Positions 35,952 to 48,524 of a stretch of 64,000 nucleotides of DNA are shown here, in pieces; position 1 is the stretch's first letter; each line of letters starts with the position of its first letter. This stretch comes from Gorsachius magnificus. Lineage: Eukaryota > Chordata > Aves > Pelecaniformes > Ardeidae. A program made the translations under genes and the position numbers. The notes beneath the pieces are model-generated. The model saw only the letters and a list, made by a program, of their open reading frames with translations. It had not been told where the DNA came from and did no database searches. The stretch lies in assembly GCA_034008185.1 (NCBI GenBank), contig CM067081.1, positions 84,216,765 through 84,280,764 on the forward strand, read 5' to 3'.

Positions 35952-37060
35952 GCCACCCACCCTGTTACCAGTAGGGAAGATGTCCATGGGCAGAGACGCT
36001 CCAGTCACTGCACAAGTGGGGAGGGGATGGCTCCTCAGCTGGCAGCAGTGTGCATGTCCCTGTGTCCACCAGAAGTGTGAACTGCCATACCCCTGCTACT
36101 CTGGGTGCTAGGATCCTTTGGTGCCTTGACTAAGGATATGAAGAGAGACCTTTGGCTTTCCTTGGAAAAAAACCCTCCTTCTTCTCTGATTCCCAGTTCT
36201 ACAGGGTAATGTAATCCTGATAAAACACTGCCCTGTGGATGGACACTAGCCATTGAATTAGTGGTGAATTATAAAAAGCATCACTCAGATCAAAATCACC
36301 AGTGTAATTTTGTCAACTTAACTTTGTACATATGTAATATGATCCAATCTTCTTTGGGATAATCTCTTTCCAGAAGCTTCCTTATTTTCCTGTCTGTTTA
36401 GCCTGGAGGGTGAATGAGTCAGACATCCAGAGGACCATGTCCTCCCGCTCCTCTTGCTCTTTCCCTGGGAGAGGAGGTGAAGAGGAGTCTGAGGAAGCCT
36501 GTCATGCAGGCAGTGGTCTTTCCCAACAGAGACCAAAGAGTAGCCACTTTATATATAAAACACAGTGGCTTTGCCTGCACTGCCTCTTAGCACAGCCTGG
36601 GGAGAGGAGCACTGCTGCAGGCTGGCCCCCCAGTGCCAGGTCACGTGGGTGGGCACAGCAAGCCCTGCTTGGGATGCTCTGGGCTGTGTGGCCTCTCTGC
36701 ATGTCCCTGCAGGGACAGGGATGCAGGAGGCTGCTTCAGGTATGTGCTGCTTATCAGAGAGGAACTCTCTCTGAGATGCCTGATTCAAAGCAGTAGGCTT
36801 GGTGCTTCTTGCATGTAAAACCAGAGAGAGTAACAGAGCTGTACCTGGCAGGAAAATCAGGTGGCAATCACCAGAGGTTTGTAAGCAAATGCTATGTGCT
36901 ATAGACAAACTCCATAATCAGAAAGGGGGAGTTGTTTTCCTTGTTCTCCTGTATCTAAATATCTGTCAAAGAAGGTTTTCTTATGATGAGTGAATGACAG
37001 GTTTTACACACAGTCCTTAATGATGCTTATTGATAAAGGCAAGGCTGGGCAGAGCTGTAA
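35952..37060. other. Spacer between two LTRs
   Basis: This is unique DNA, moderately GC-rich at 36400-36780. Frames of 119-128 codons overlap on opposite strands there and carry no domain. I see no gene. Confidence 0.6.
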
Positions 37061-37665
37061 ATAGGTGTCCTGGTTTCGGCTGGGATAGAGTTAATTTTCT
37101 TCACAGAAGCTAGCATAGTGCTGTGCTTTGGATTTAGTACTACAAGAATGTTGATAACACGCTGATGTTTTTAGTTGTTGCCAAGTAGTGCTCAGACTGC
37201 TCAAGGACTTTTTGAGCTTCTCCAGCTCGGCCAGGTGCATAACAAGCTGGGAGGGAGCACAGCTAGGACAGCTTACCCAAACTGTCCAAAGAGCTATTCC
37301 ATACCATATAACGTCATGCTCGGGGGGGTCAGTCAGTCTGTCGGTTACAGGGAGAGTGATCGCTGCTCGGGGACTGATCGCGGCTCGGGGAGTGATCGCA
37401 GCTCAGGACAGGCTGGGCATCAGTCGGCGGGTGGTGAGCAAATGCATCGTGCATCGTTAGTTTTGTATATTCTGTATATTCTGTTACCATTCTCATTATT
37501 ACTATTATTATTATTTTCTCTTATTAAACTGTCTTCATCTCAGCCCTCGGCTCTAACCTTTTTTTTTCCTTCCCGATTCTCTCCCCCATCCCACTGAGGG
37601 AGGGGGGAGTGAGCGAGCAGCTGCGTGGTGCTGAGTTGCCAGCCGGGTTAAACCACGACAATAGG
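37061..37665 (+). mobile_element. Solo LTR with perfect ATAGG target duplication
   Basis: The LTR proper is 37066-37660 (595 bp), starting TGTCCTGGTTTCGGCTGGG and ending GGGTTAAACCACGACA. ATAGG flanks it on both sides (37061-37065 and 37661-37665). A five-base duplication is common for ERVL-type and some other avian retroviral integrations. Inside are an ACGTCA motif (~37311), three ~18-bp repeats (37352-37405), an ATTAAA polyadenylation signal at 37523, and a TATTCTGTATATTCTG duplication near 37465. It arose from a provirus by recombination between its two LTRs. The intact duplication shows it is a separate insertion from the copy at 48530. Confidence 0.95.
37352..37405 (+). repeat. Three ~18-bp tandem repeats inside LTR
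   Basis: Three units resemble AGTGATCGCTGCTCGGGG (variants CTGATCGCGGCTCGGGG and AGTGATCGCAGCTCAGG). The same three-unit array is present in the sister LTR at about 48811-48863, so it predates both insertions. Confidence 0.88.
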
Positions 37666-40600
37666 TACGAAAAATCAAAGCTGCAACTTGCAACTTTGCT
37701 GTGGTACAGTTTACCTGGGAAGGTTTCAGAGCTGAGGCTGCAATTTGCTGCACCGTCCCCGAGGTCAGTGTTTTCCTCCCAAAGCACACAGTATTGATTG
37801 CTCCTCACCCCCTCCAAATCCCAGCACCTCAAACAAGTATATTGCCCTGGTTACTAAAATAAGTAATTGACAGGTTCTGGATAGGCTGGGGGGAGAGGGC
37901 CTTGGGAAAACACATTCTTCTGAAAGCAGAAGCTAGGCAAATTCAACTTGAAATTGAAGTGCAATTAATCATCAGTGAGGCATTGCAACAACTCAGCTAG
38001 AGATCTGGCAGATTCCCTACCATTTGAATTTCTTCCCCTGTATTTCAGATCTCTCTGGAACGGACAATTTAGTGAAACAAAGTCAAGATTTTTCATGCGG
38101 GAGTTGTTAAGCAAATGCTCAATGTGGTTTGTACTGATAAATGACCATAGAAGTTCTATTGTAGATTTAAAAATTATTCTCTTTCTGAAAAACAATGCAC
38201 GATACCCCACAAAGATACAATTTTCAAACTAAAGGAGCACGTTAGTAAGGGGATATTTCTCCATCAGGGCTGAGTACAATGTGTGTATATGGTTGGTCAG
38301 CTCAGAATTGCAGCCACAGATGTGTAAAGGACCCCAGACATTCATGTGCTCTTGCTTCGCTTGTTAGCCTGGACTAAACATGTGGTTTGCAACCTTTTTT
38401 GATCTGCAGACCCCTAAGTACTTTTTAGTAAGCCTCTCTGTAGTGTACTGCAGCTTGCTTAGAAATGATTTGTTCTTCCTAACTACCATATCTGTATGTT
38501 GGAGAAATAGCCATGGGAATGGTTTTATGGATCTGAGAGTCCTAAAAACCATGGCACTGAATGACTTTTTTCTGATCCCAGGACTGTTCTGAGTTCACGC
38601 ACTGTTATCCTTCTGCTACACACATTAGTCTTCAGCCAGTATCCACATTTTCCCATGTACTACAAATTTCATCCAAATCCTGTTTGATTCTTCGGAGTCC
38701 CGAAGTTTTATTCACATAGCAGAGAATGGTTTGTACAGAGAAAAAAAAAAGTTCCAATAAGCCGTAAGAAAGTAAGATCAGTTAATATTATTTAAATTGG
38801 AAAAATTCATCCTGCTTAACTCTGTTTATCATACTTCATATGTCTCATTTCCTAACTCTGTGAAAGACCTGGTGAGTACTGGGGGTGCTTCATTGTTACA
38901 CTGTCTGTCTGATGAAAACAAAAATATGTTCACTAATGACCTTCTTAGCTTAGCGTAACCCCTGCCAAGAGAGAGGCTCCCCTACTGTCTTCTGCCTTAT
39001 ACCTGGTTATTTATATCTCTGTAGGCAATTGATATTTAAGGTGGCCAAGATGCAATAAAAGCATGAAGCAATTAAAACAAATGTATCATGTCTCTCTCCT
39101 AGGTTTTGCCAGGGAGCCAATATTTAATGAAGCTTAGCATTATCTGACAGCCCTTCAACTTCTCTCTAATTAACTTGCAGCATTTCGAATAAACCCTTTG
39201 AACACGGTGGGACTGTCTGTGAATGCAGTGTTTTGCATGCTGCTTCAGAAGACATTCACCTCCTTGGTGTGGCTGTGAGGCCAGCTTTTTAGTTTCTTTC
39301 TCCATTAATTGCTCTTTCCCTTGGGAGCTGTATTGGTGCTTTTCCCTAAATAGAAATTTTATCATACTTTCATGAGAAGGTTTAGCAGGATATTTTATAT
39401 GCTCCAGAATTCAAAATATTAGTGTGTGTCTTTATCAAGCAGGACTCCTTGTATTCACCTGCTACAAGTTACATTTCCCCTTTGAAACTGTGGCCAAAAT
39501 AATGGGGACCAGCTTCAAAACCTAGCTGGAGTCTCTGGGATCCTCCATTTTTCCAAATGTATGTCTCTCTCCCCTCCAAATAGAGCTGAATGACAGCCCT
39601 TGGATGATACTTTGAGAGATGCCTAACAGGAGAACATTAATTCCTGCTATCAAAGTTCACTTATTACTGACCAAACAGCCAAATGCTCTATTTCGAAATC
39701 CTACTTTAGTTCATGCAGACTTAACCCTTTGTCCCTGCGATGAAGAGCAGGTATGAAAAGAGTCATGTTCCCTTTCCTCCCTTTCACTCCTCATCTTCTG
39801 TCACAGACTAGTTCATGCATGCAAAGAGATAAAGCTGGAGGATTTAAATCTCCTCAGCTGGGAGAGCGAGCCCTGGTCACCCTGATCCCCAGAGGTGGCT
39901 GCAAGGGAGTGTTGCACTGGACAAAAGGGAAGATGTTTTATCCCTGTCTCACCACATCCTATATGTAAAAACCTTCCTAAAAACAGAAGGATCATTTAGA
40001 GGAGACTATATCTAGTAGGCATCCCCTGCAGAGCAATAGTTTTTCTTCTCCTTTTTAGTTGGGTCTTCTCTTTGAATTTTGCATATGGCGTAAAGATTAA
40101 AAATGAAAATATGGTGAGGATGGACTGAACATCAGCAGGTGCAGAAGGCTACTGATTTTCACCAGTGAAGACTGTGCTCATCCTTGGTAATTACTTATTT
40201 TTTAAGGTCAAGAGTAATTGTGTACATACCTGAGAAAGTGTGGGTGCCCAACAAGTTACAAGTTACATATTCTCCTAGCGTGTGTTAATTACTGTAATAG
40301 ACAGATGAGGCTGACTGTAAAACTATTGTTTGCTTAATGACTTGTTAACTATCAGTTACCAGTCACGATTCTCTTCAGTATGGCTTAAAAAAAATCCCTC
40401 AAAGCTAGCTTTAATGTGACAGAAAAGGAGCCAGGTTGATAGTTCCTGCATAGCTGCCTGAAACCTCATTTGTCAACACTTTTACCATAGCAACAAGGTT
40501 TTAGTGTTTTGTCAGTCCATGACCTGCTAATGTACAGCATAGCTGTGTAGCTTGTTGCATTTATACTCAATAAAAGCCCTTCATGGACATCTGCAGGTTC

Positions 40601-43600
40601 TTTCTGCGGTTGTTCCAGTCTCTTATTAGGACACTGGTTAATAACCCAAGCTTGTACAGCTTTGCTTTTGCTTGTACAAATTCATCCTACCTTGTCAGCT
40701 CTATTTGGAACTAGAAAACTCAAATTTAATTCTTGAGCATACAGTTGTTCTTAAGACTTTCCACAACCTTCTGTACCATTAATATACAGCACTGTCTTTC
40801 AGGTCATCTTTTGGCTTCTCAGAGTATCCCCTTCCAGGAAAATATTACTTTATTTGTCATCCAATAGCTGAAATCTGTTAGTCTTCCCATTCAATACATT
40901 GGCAAGCTTCAGCCTCTTTTTTCCTTCTCCCTCTCTCTTTTTTTTTTGTTTTTGGGAATGGACATTGTCTCATAACTTTGCTGGAGTCTCCTTTGATGTA
41001 GGTTATACTTTCCCCTATGACTTCACAGATGAAGATTCACGTGCAGGGTGAGAGCACTAAAAAGGGACAGAGACATAGATCCTGGACTAATGAGGTGAAA
41101 GCCTGGAAAGAGAAACAGGCTTGACATGAAGGAAGGTTTCCTAATATTGAGGTCTATTGACTCACAGAATGGTCTCCAAAGACAAAACCCCTATAAATGA
41201 CACATTTAAAACTATTTAGGAGTAGAGCTTACTGGGAGTTTTTCTGATGAAAGGTGAAGTGCGAACCACTTGAAGGCAGGATTTCTCACAAAAGTACATC
41301 AGCTATGTTTGATAGGTTCGAATTTCAAACGTGGGTGGTAAAGGTGTACTGTCAACCTCCTAATGGTCAAGTTTTCTGATTAGGGTGCTCATCTGCACTG
41401 TGATGCCACCTTCCACAAATACTAGATATTAGTACAGAATTAAAGAAGGCCAGGAGCAGAGGAGACACTGGAAAACTTAGACCTGAGGCTTGAGAAATCA
41501 GTGTGAGAGCCTGACAGTAAGTCTAGACTATTATCTCCACAGCAGTAGGATACAGGTGCTTACTCCCAGAGCACCAACCTGGCCATTGGTGCATGCGTAG
41601 AGCCTGGGAATGAAAAGAAAGACCAAGCAATTAGAAAGGGCAAACCCTGCTTGAACAAGCAGCTCTGAAACATATCCCAGGGTAACCCTGTTTTCCCAGC
41701 AGTCTTTGGCCTCAGCTACTGCTCCCTGCATTTTGAGAGCTTTGTCTTGTTCTCAAATAAGAAACTGGGTTGCGGAGGTTAAATATTAAAGCAAATGAGT
41801 TGTCATGACATAGGTTCCCATGAAACAGTTGTTGTGGAGAGCAGAGGATGCTTTCCCTCCTTTAAATGTGTTCAGACAGAGTAACTAGTAACCTGTCATC
41901 CATGTCCAGTTGCATTCTGTGTAGAAAACTAGCAACATAATAGAAATTGTAAGCTCACCTGAAGACATTTATAACCAACAGCCTGTATAACATTTGATGT
42001 GAGTGCATCAGCAGCAAGATAGAAAGATTAAACAGGATGGGGAAACATCCCATAGCCACCTCCAGCAAGAGACTTCATACTATTTTTGCAGTCCATATAC
42101 CCCCTGCACTTTTAGCGATGAACTCTGGAGTGATAAAATCTTTGAGTGAAGAACCCAAAATACAAGCTTCCCAGCAGTCATCAAATACGTTTGCATTCAT
42201 ATTCTAAATCTGAATAATAAAATGGAGCGAAAACCCTGAGGTGGCTGCCCTGCAGGAAGCCCTAAAATAAGAACTCAAGGCATCATTCAGAAGAGGGGAT
42301 CTTGCCATTAGTACTAAACCTCCCATTCTTTTGGCCAGGCTGCATCCTGGGACTATGAGGTAAGAGAACACACTGTTGTTAAAAGACAATTCTGACTGTA
42401 TGTATTTGTTTAACCTATAATCTTTTGTTTCCTGCCTTGCAATGCGAAGCCTGACCTTAATGTCTCAATGTATAAACTCTTGCTTTTTGTTGGTTTGTTT
42501 TTTTTTTAATCATTATGCCTGTTTATTGTCTTAGTGGCAGAGTAAATTATGGACCAAATGAGAAACATATAAAGGTCTGTTTTCCCAAAAGCAGAGAACA
42601 CAAAAAGTGTGTGGAGGCAGTCCAGAGTGGCCTACACCACAAGGATTTAGAGTGGTTCCTGATCAATTGCAAAGGGATCCTTTGGGGACTGCTAGTAACT
42701 AGTGCAAGTTTTGGAGAGAGATTCCCTTCTGCCTTTCCCTTAATGGGCATTAGCTAATGAATGTCCCATGAGGAAGGAAAGAAAAGAAGTCATCCCACCT
42801 TTTTGAACAACCCCCATGCATCACACTTTCCTACACAACAGATCACGTCTCCAAAGTGTCTTATATTAGCGGAGATACAAATGTGACTCACAATCTGTCT
42901 TTGGGGATGCTTTCTTCAAGAATCTCTTGCATGAATAGACATCTTACACAATCATGGTCCTTTTCTTACAAAGAATGCCCTTCAGAGAAGGTATTACTCA
43001 GCAAGGTCTTCATCTCACAGCATGACTCAGATCTCAAACTGCTTACAGAGCCCAAACTTCCCAACAGGAAAGATGTCACCCTATTGTCAGGGACAAGAAG
43101 ACAATACTAAGACAATCAATACATCTTTATGTTCTATCTCCTCAACCACTAAAGAATCTCCCCATGCAATTTCAGGTAACTTCAAGGAGAGTAATTTGGG
43201 GGAAGAAGGACATATCAATTCTTTGGTTGTCCGGATAGTACTTTTCTGCTTTTTGAAGATAGATACAGTGTCAGCAATTCTCCAACTAAATGACTTGAAC
43301 TTAATAAAGTCCTTGATAGAAGTCTTGCAACTTTATATGGCCATTTTTTGAGTCTATTAAGGTAGAGGTGATCTGCCCTCTTGACATGAGGACAATAACT
43401 CTCCAACTATTGAGGTTAATGCAGAGATGGCAATTTTGCTTTCTATGTATTTGTTCTATTCGCTGTTCCACCTTAACCCAAATTTTCTTCCTTGTCATCC
43501 AAAGAGAAAAATAAAAGGAAAGCTGTGAAAAAGTTTGCAGGCTTCTGCATTAAACTCTTTCAAAGCCTACCTCCTTGGGAAGTCTTAACGTACAATAGCC

Positions 43601-44214
43601 TTACTGGTTTTACAGACCATCTCTTGCTCCTTCCTGACAGCTCAGCAAAGTGACAGAATGGTACAGAAACCCAAGTAACACTTCTGCAGATTTAGAAAAT
43701 GAGGGAGCCTTTGCAACAATCATCAAAACATTATTGTGAATGACTTAGAAGTTAACTATAAGATGAAATAACATCTGAGAGGTAAACCAGAGTCAGTTTG
43801 AATCAAGAGGTCTGTCTCATAGTTATGGTCTTACAATATGTGTAGTAGAGCTATGGAAGCTGCACTGCTGGAAGACTTTACAGAACTACCATGGCCTGGT
43901 TTATACTTAGTTGCAGTCATGGCAATCATGAGGGTTTTAAGATCATCCACTCTCTGTGGAGATGTTGGTGATTACCAAGTGACATGCTACAGTCTGAATT
44001 TTAAAAACTAGAAATTTTTATGCCCAAAATTCTGTTTGTTTAAAGAATTTGTTGTTAGTATAATTGAAATATTAACAGTATAATAATTATTACTCCAGAT
44101 TTAATTATTACAGGTAAAAAAATAATATCAATAGAGTCAGAACTGATACACAAACACTTCTTATTTTCTACCCTTTTTGAGGAGTTATGCTGAGCTTCTC
44201 CCCTCTCCTCTGGG
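37666..44214. other. Gene-free region
   Basis: This is unique AT-rich DNA. No gene, no clear mobile element and no long repeat is recognised. All frames are short (at most about 88 codons) and without domains. Confidence 0.6.
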
Positions 44215-44672
44215 CCTCAGGGTCCTCAGGCCCCTGCTGAGGGTGCACTTTGCCCTGTTGTCCAGGTCATTGGCCCTGGTGTGGATCCCTGGTATCACCA
44301 CTAGTGACCAGCCTCAAGCTCAGCTTCATGATGCTGATCACAACCTTTCAAGTCTGGCAGTTCAGCTGGTTTTCAGTTCACCTCACTGCCTGATATCTGC
44401 CCATTCAACAGCTTGTCTATGAGGATGTCAACTGGACACAGACTCGATGATCTTAAAGGTCTTTTCCAACCTAAATGATTCTATGATTCTATGTCACAGA
44501 AGACAGTGTCAAAAGCCTTGCTAAAGTTGAGATAAACATCTACCGCTCTCCTCTCATCCACCAAGCCAGTAATCCTGTTATAAAAGGCTATCAGGTTGGG
44601 CAAGCAAGACTTCTTCTTCATAAATCTGTGTTGACTACTCCCAGTTTTCTTGTCCTTCATGTGTTCTTCTGC
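44215..44672 (-). mobile_element. Old CR1 LINE fragment, interrupted by nested tail
   Basis: The minus strand follows the CR1 reverse-transcriptase region. The plus-strand text GAGGGTGCACTTTGCCC, ACCACTAGTGACCAGCCTC, CAGTGTCAAAAGCCTTGCTAAAGTTGAGATAAAC and GGCTATCAGGTTGGGCAAGCAAG is the complement of the CR1 palm motifs (the SGVPQGS and LDFSKAFDTV regions). It has no open frame and both ends are truncated. A plus-strand CR1 end interrupts it at 44431-44493. Confidence 0.9.
44431..44493 (+). mobile_element. Nested CR1 3' tail, opposite orientation
   Basis: GACTCGATGATCTTAAAGG, CTTTTCCAACC and AAATGATTCTATGATTCTATG form the plus-strand 3' end of a CR1 subfamily, only ~60 bases long. It sits inside an older CR1 read on the minus strand. 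ATGTCA occurs just before it (44425-44430) and at its end (44491-44496). This may be a 6-bp target duplication, although its ATG could belong to the tail. Confidence 0.88.
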
Positions 44673-46911
44673 AGAGAGCTGCTAGCAACTGGAAACTAAA
44701 GGTTAGAAGCGAGGTCTTTATTAACCTCAATCCCACTTTCAGGTGAAGATGAATTTCCTTTCAGTCGCTTTTTCTAAACACTGGTGCCCATGATGTGCTG
44801 GTCATCAGAGCAGAGAGCAGAAAGCACCATTCCTTTGGTGTCTCTATTGGGTCCCAAGTATGGTCAACAGAAACACACCTTTTTAAAAGGGGGGGGGAGC
44901 TGGGAGCTTGGAGGTGCCCAAGTGAGATGAAGGGAGAGAAAGACTGGGTCTATATGGAAACGGAAGCTGAACACAGGAAAGGTCTGGTGCACAGGTGGGA
45001 GACAACTGAGGGAGGGAGGAAGAATCAGGGATGAGTTTGGTGATGGGGTCAAAGAAAGAAGGGCTTCAGAACATGCTGGACTGCCAGGGAGGAACCCTTG
45101 GGCCATATCAACAATGAAAATATGGTGTGGCCTGAAACAGAGGCCAAACTAATAAAGTCTGCTGGGATTATTGGTTTGCTTTTCACAATGTGTTTGCATT
45201 TCTCCTGTCACTGCCAGTTGCAGGGGGAAGGGAGGAGCAATGAAGGAGGAAAAAGAAGGAAAAAAGGGAAGAGAAAGGTGAGAGAAGAGGATACAAAGAG
45301 GCAGAGGTTGGGAAAGATGAGAATGAGGAAGAAAAAGTAGCATTGGTAATCCTGGTTTATTGACACCTCAGGGGTTGGAGTGAGATTAGCCCTTGCAAGA
45401 CTGGGAGTGAAGCTCACCATCTCCTGCTATCAGAAATAGCAGCTCCATCTCCAGAATTCACTTCTCATCCCTCTGATCCTCTGGACTTCAGAGATGCTGT
45501 TAGTCCTGTAAGTTTGATTTCTCATGGGAGCTGCAAGCTACATTTCCTGAGGGAAGAATGAGATCCTGGTGCAGGGTGTTGTATGCCGTCCTGGACACGT
45601 GAATCTTGCTTTGCCCTTATCAACTACTCTGTACATACTGCCAGGCAAGACACATAAAAATTGCATTTAAAAAGAAGCAGTCATGCTGCTTGCATTTTCT
45701 TTGCATCTAGCTTGATTATCAATAACTTTCTCACAGTTGCAACTGAAATGAAAAGCAGCTGCATATTAAGTATTTACTGTGTTATAGTGAAAAAAAGATG
45801 CCAGATACCTCAAATGGGCATCCAAAATTAGGAATCCTGCTGTGACTCTGCTCCTTGGTTGTACAGTAGGGACCCCTTGCTGGGGAACTGTAACAATGCA
45901 TTGACTAACACTTGTGTAAAAGACAGTCTTGGCAGTGATCAGCCCTAAAGAAAAAAACTGGAGGAAATTAATAACCTTATCATCAGGGCATGGTTTGAAT
46001 CACTTACAATGAATGAGGCAGGGTGCCAACACACTGAGCAATAAGAAGGAACCACATTACTCCACACACATCTGCAGTGAGGACGCAGGGTCTAGGGGAA
46101 GAACACCTATCGTATAGTTAAAGACCATGGCAGGATTCATAGGTCAAAGGAAACTGAACTGAGGCTGAAGGGGCAGCGTTGCTCCTAGCACTGCCCAGCT
46201 TTTTAGGGATTCATCCTGAAGCCTTAGTTCTTGAGATTATAATTAGTTGGTATGAGTTAGTAGGAAATGCACTAGAAAGGGGAAAAAAGGAGGAGAAATC
46301 ATTTTGAAGGATTTGTTTTGCTTCATGCATGTTAAAAAAAGCTATAGACTTACTTAAAGAAAAGAATGGGGCTTGTGAAACATCGGTGCTGCCTTTCCCA
46401 GTAGTATTCAGGTTAAGTCCAATAAACTTCCCACTACTAACACCCAAAGCTCTCATCCAGCTACATCTTCTGGAGCTCAGTCGTCTCCTGAAGAAGGCCA
46501 GCCCTAAGGGTGACAGAGTCCCAGTGCCTGCCTGGCTGGGTGGGTTAACCTGGGTGCTTCCTATACAGCGCCTCGCGGAGAGGGGCAGGAGAACATCAAC
46601 AGGCCTGTTTAATGGCCCACAGTTCTTCCCTTTCCTTCTGCCTGGACCATCTCCCATCTTCCCTCTTACTTTGGCACCTGGGATATCCCAAGGACATGCA
46701 CACTTCTTACAGTGCATGACTTCTGAAAGAGGTGCAAGCACATGGCATGTATGTGCCATCCCTCTCAGCCGTTAAATTTTGAACCTGTCATGTTTAATGT
46801 ATCATGAAAACAGCTGCCCAGACAGAGGAGAGAAACTCTATAGCTATGTCTCTACCAGTATATTATAGAGAGAACTTCCCAGAAACACGAACTCAAAACC
46901 TCTTGCCATAC
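44673..46911. other. Gene-free region with polypurine tract
   Basis: No gene is recognised. A purine-rich stretch of about 100 bases lies at 45241-45339. At 46211-46775 a 182-codon minus frame and a 148-codon plus frame overlap. Neither shows a known domain, splice context or start signal, so I leave both uncalled. Confidence 0.6.
45241..45339 (+). repeat. Purine-rich (GA/AAG) tract
   Basis: About 100 bases consist almost only of A and G on the plus strand, with a few T and C interruptions. Such tracts can form triplex DNA and are prone to length change. No function is implied. Confidence 0.75.
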
Positions 46912-47401
46912 TGTTACACTGTTAGATAAGAAGCGTTCCTCAAAGGGGTTGGTTTGGGAGTTAGTGCAGACCAAGAGGGACCTAATTGCTGATGTATTGG
47001 AGGGGGAGAGGTTAATGGTAGGGGCCTGGCAGGTTTTCTTGCTATTGGCCTCTGAATCAGCAAACAGCCCCAGCATATGTATTAGCACACCTGTAGCTTA
47101 TCTGTGTCTGCTCAGAGAATGAGGCTGCTGCCCAGCCATTATTAGACACCAGAGAATCCACATAGGAGAAGTTAGTACCTATCCTCTAGGGGGGTAACAA
47201 GAAACTCTAGCTGGGGTCTCTGCCCTGTGAGATCCTTGGGTTAAGGACTTATATGCTAACAAGGAGAGAGCTTACTCTCTAGGTTTGTATAATATTCCCT
47301 ATTAAAGAGGTAGTTCACCATCCATGCAGAAAACCAGCCTTGAATCACACTCTTTTTATTTTATTGCTGTGGTTTACCCCCAGTAATGCACTCGTGTGAC
47401 A
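46912..47401 (+). mobile_element. Probable LTR of an endogenous retrovirus
   Basis: The ~490-bp segment starts TGTTACAC and ends GTGTGACA, a near-perfect short inverted repeat of the kind that bounds LTRs. Near the 3' side are a TATA-like ACTTATATGC (~47247), an ATTAAAG polyadenylation-like signal (~47302) and a T-rich stretch. It belongs to a different family from the TGTCCTGGTTTC group. Flanking bases (CATAC and AAGCC) do not match, so there is no target-duplication support. It could instead be unique DNA with chance termini. Confidence 0.4.
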
Positions 47402-48524
47402 AAGCCCCACGGTTTCAGCTCTGCAGGAACGTGCTTCACAGCATTCTCAGTGGCCAAGCAGAAGTGGCACTAGTGGAAACAGTCATGCCAAGTGAACTTT
47501 GCACCTGAGACCTTGGCACCTAAGGATTTAAACATCAAAGTGAGTGTCCTGAACTGCAGCTAGAGGTCAGGTGAAGCCAGTCCTGTCTCAAAAGTAATGC
47601 TGCTGTGTTTTCCCAGTGTTCTTTTTTTTGCTGAACTATTGGGCAACTAGATTTTGCAGCAACTGTAGCTTGAGCACCCTCCAAACACAGCTAAGTGTTT
47701 GTAACACAATGCATTAATCCAAATCCCAGTCCTGAAGTCAAGATACTATGGGTAAAAATAAATTTTTCTGAGAAATAGCTAAAGCTTTTGTGCAAAGCAC
47801 AAATGCCCAGCAAAGCCTCCAGGGTTTTCCTTTATAAACAGCAGGAGAATAAGGGAAGGGTGGGGGGATACATTACATTGTGCTTATTATCCCATTGACA
47901 TTCTTCCTCCTAAAAAAGCTGTAGGACAAATGCTTTTTTCTTTTTCATTTCTCCACAAATATTTTTTGTTGTGTTTTCACTTCTTTTCTCTGGGAGAAGC
48001 ACGACATCCAATACTTCATGAAACAAACCAGTCAAATTGTTCTGATTCCTTAAATGACAACTTGCTTGCTCACCTATTGGATAAATAAGCTTACAAAAAT
48101 TTTGGACTCTTTAGATAGATAAGGACCATGATCAAAATCCTATGATTCTCAACTGTACTGAAAATAACACCTACAATCTCACCATACCACTATATTTCAG
48201 ATGTGCACAAAATGTCATTCTGCCTCTCTGGTGGGTGAGACTCAGGTAAATATTGTCTCTGATTTGTAGCCCCCTTTCTCCTCATAAGAAAGACACCCAG
48301 TCACAGTGGTCCAAAGGAAGAAAAAGCATTCTCCAGTCTGGTCCCTGACATTGGCAATGGGTGGAGCAGAAAATAGGATGTGCTGTCGCACCTAGATGCT
48401 GTTGAGCCTCAGCCAAATCAACCATGAGCTTCTTTTTAGAAATTATGAAACACTCACCAGGGGAGAATCCTTAATTCCAGTTTCACCATGTACTACATTT
48501 GCATATGGATGAAATGCTGCCATG
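47402..48524. other. Gene-free spacer
   Basis: This is unique sequence between two LTRs. I see no gene and no repeat. Confidence 0.6.
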
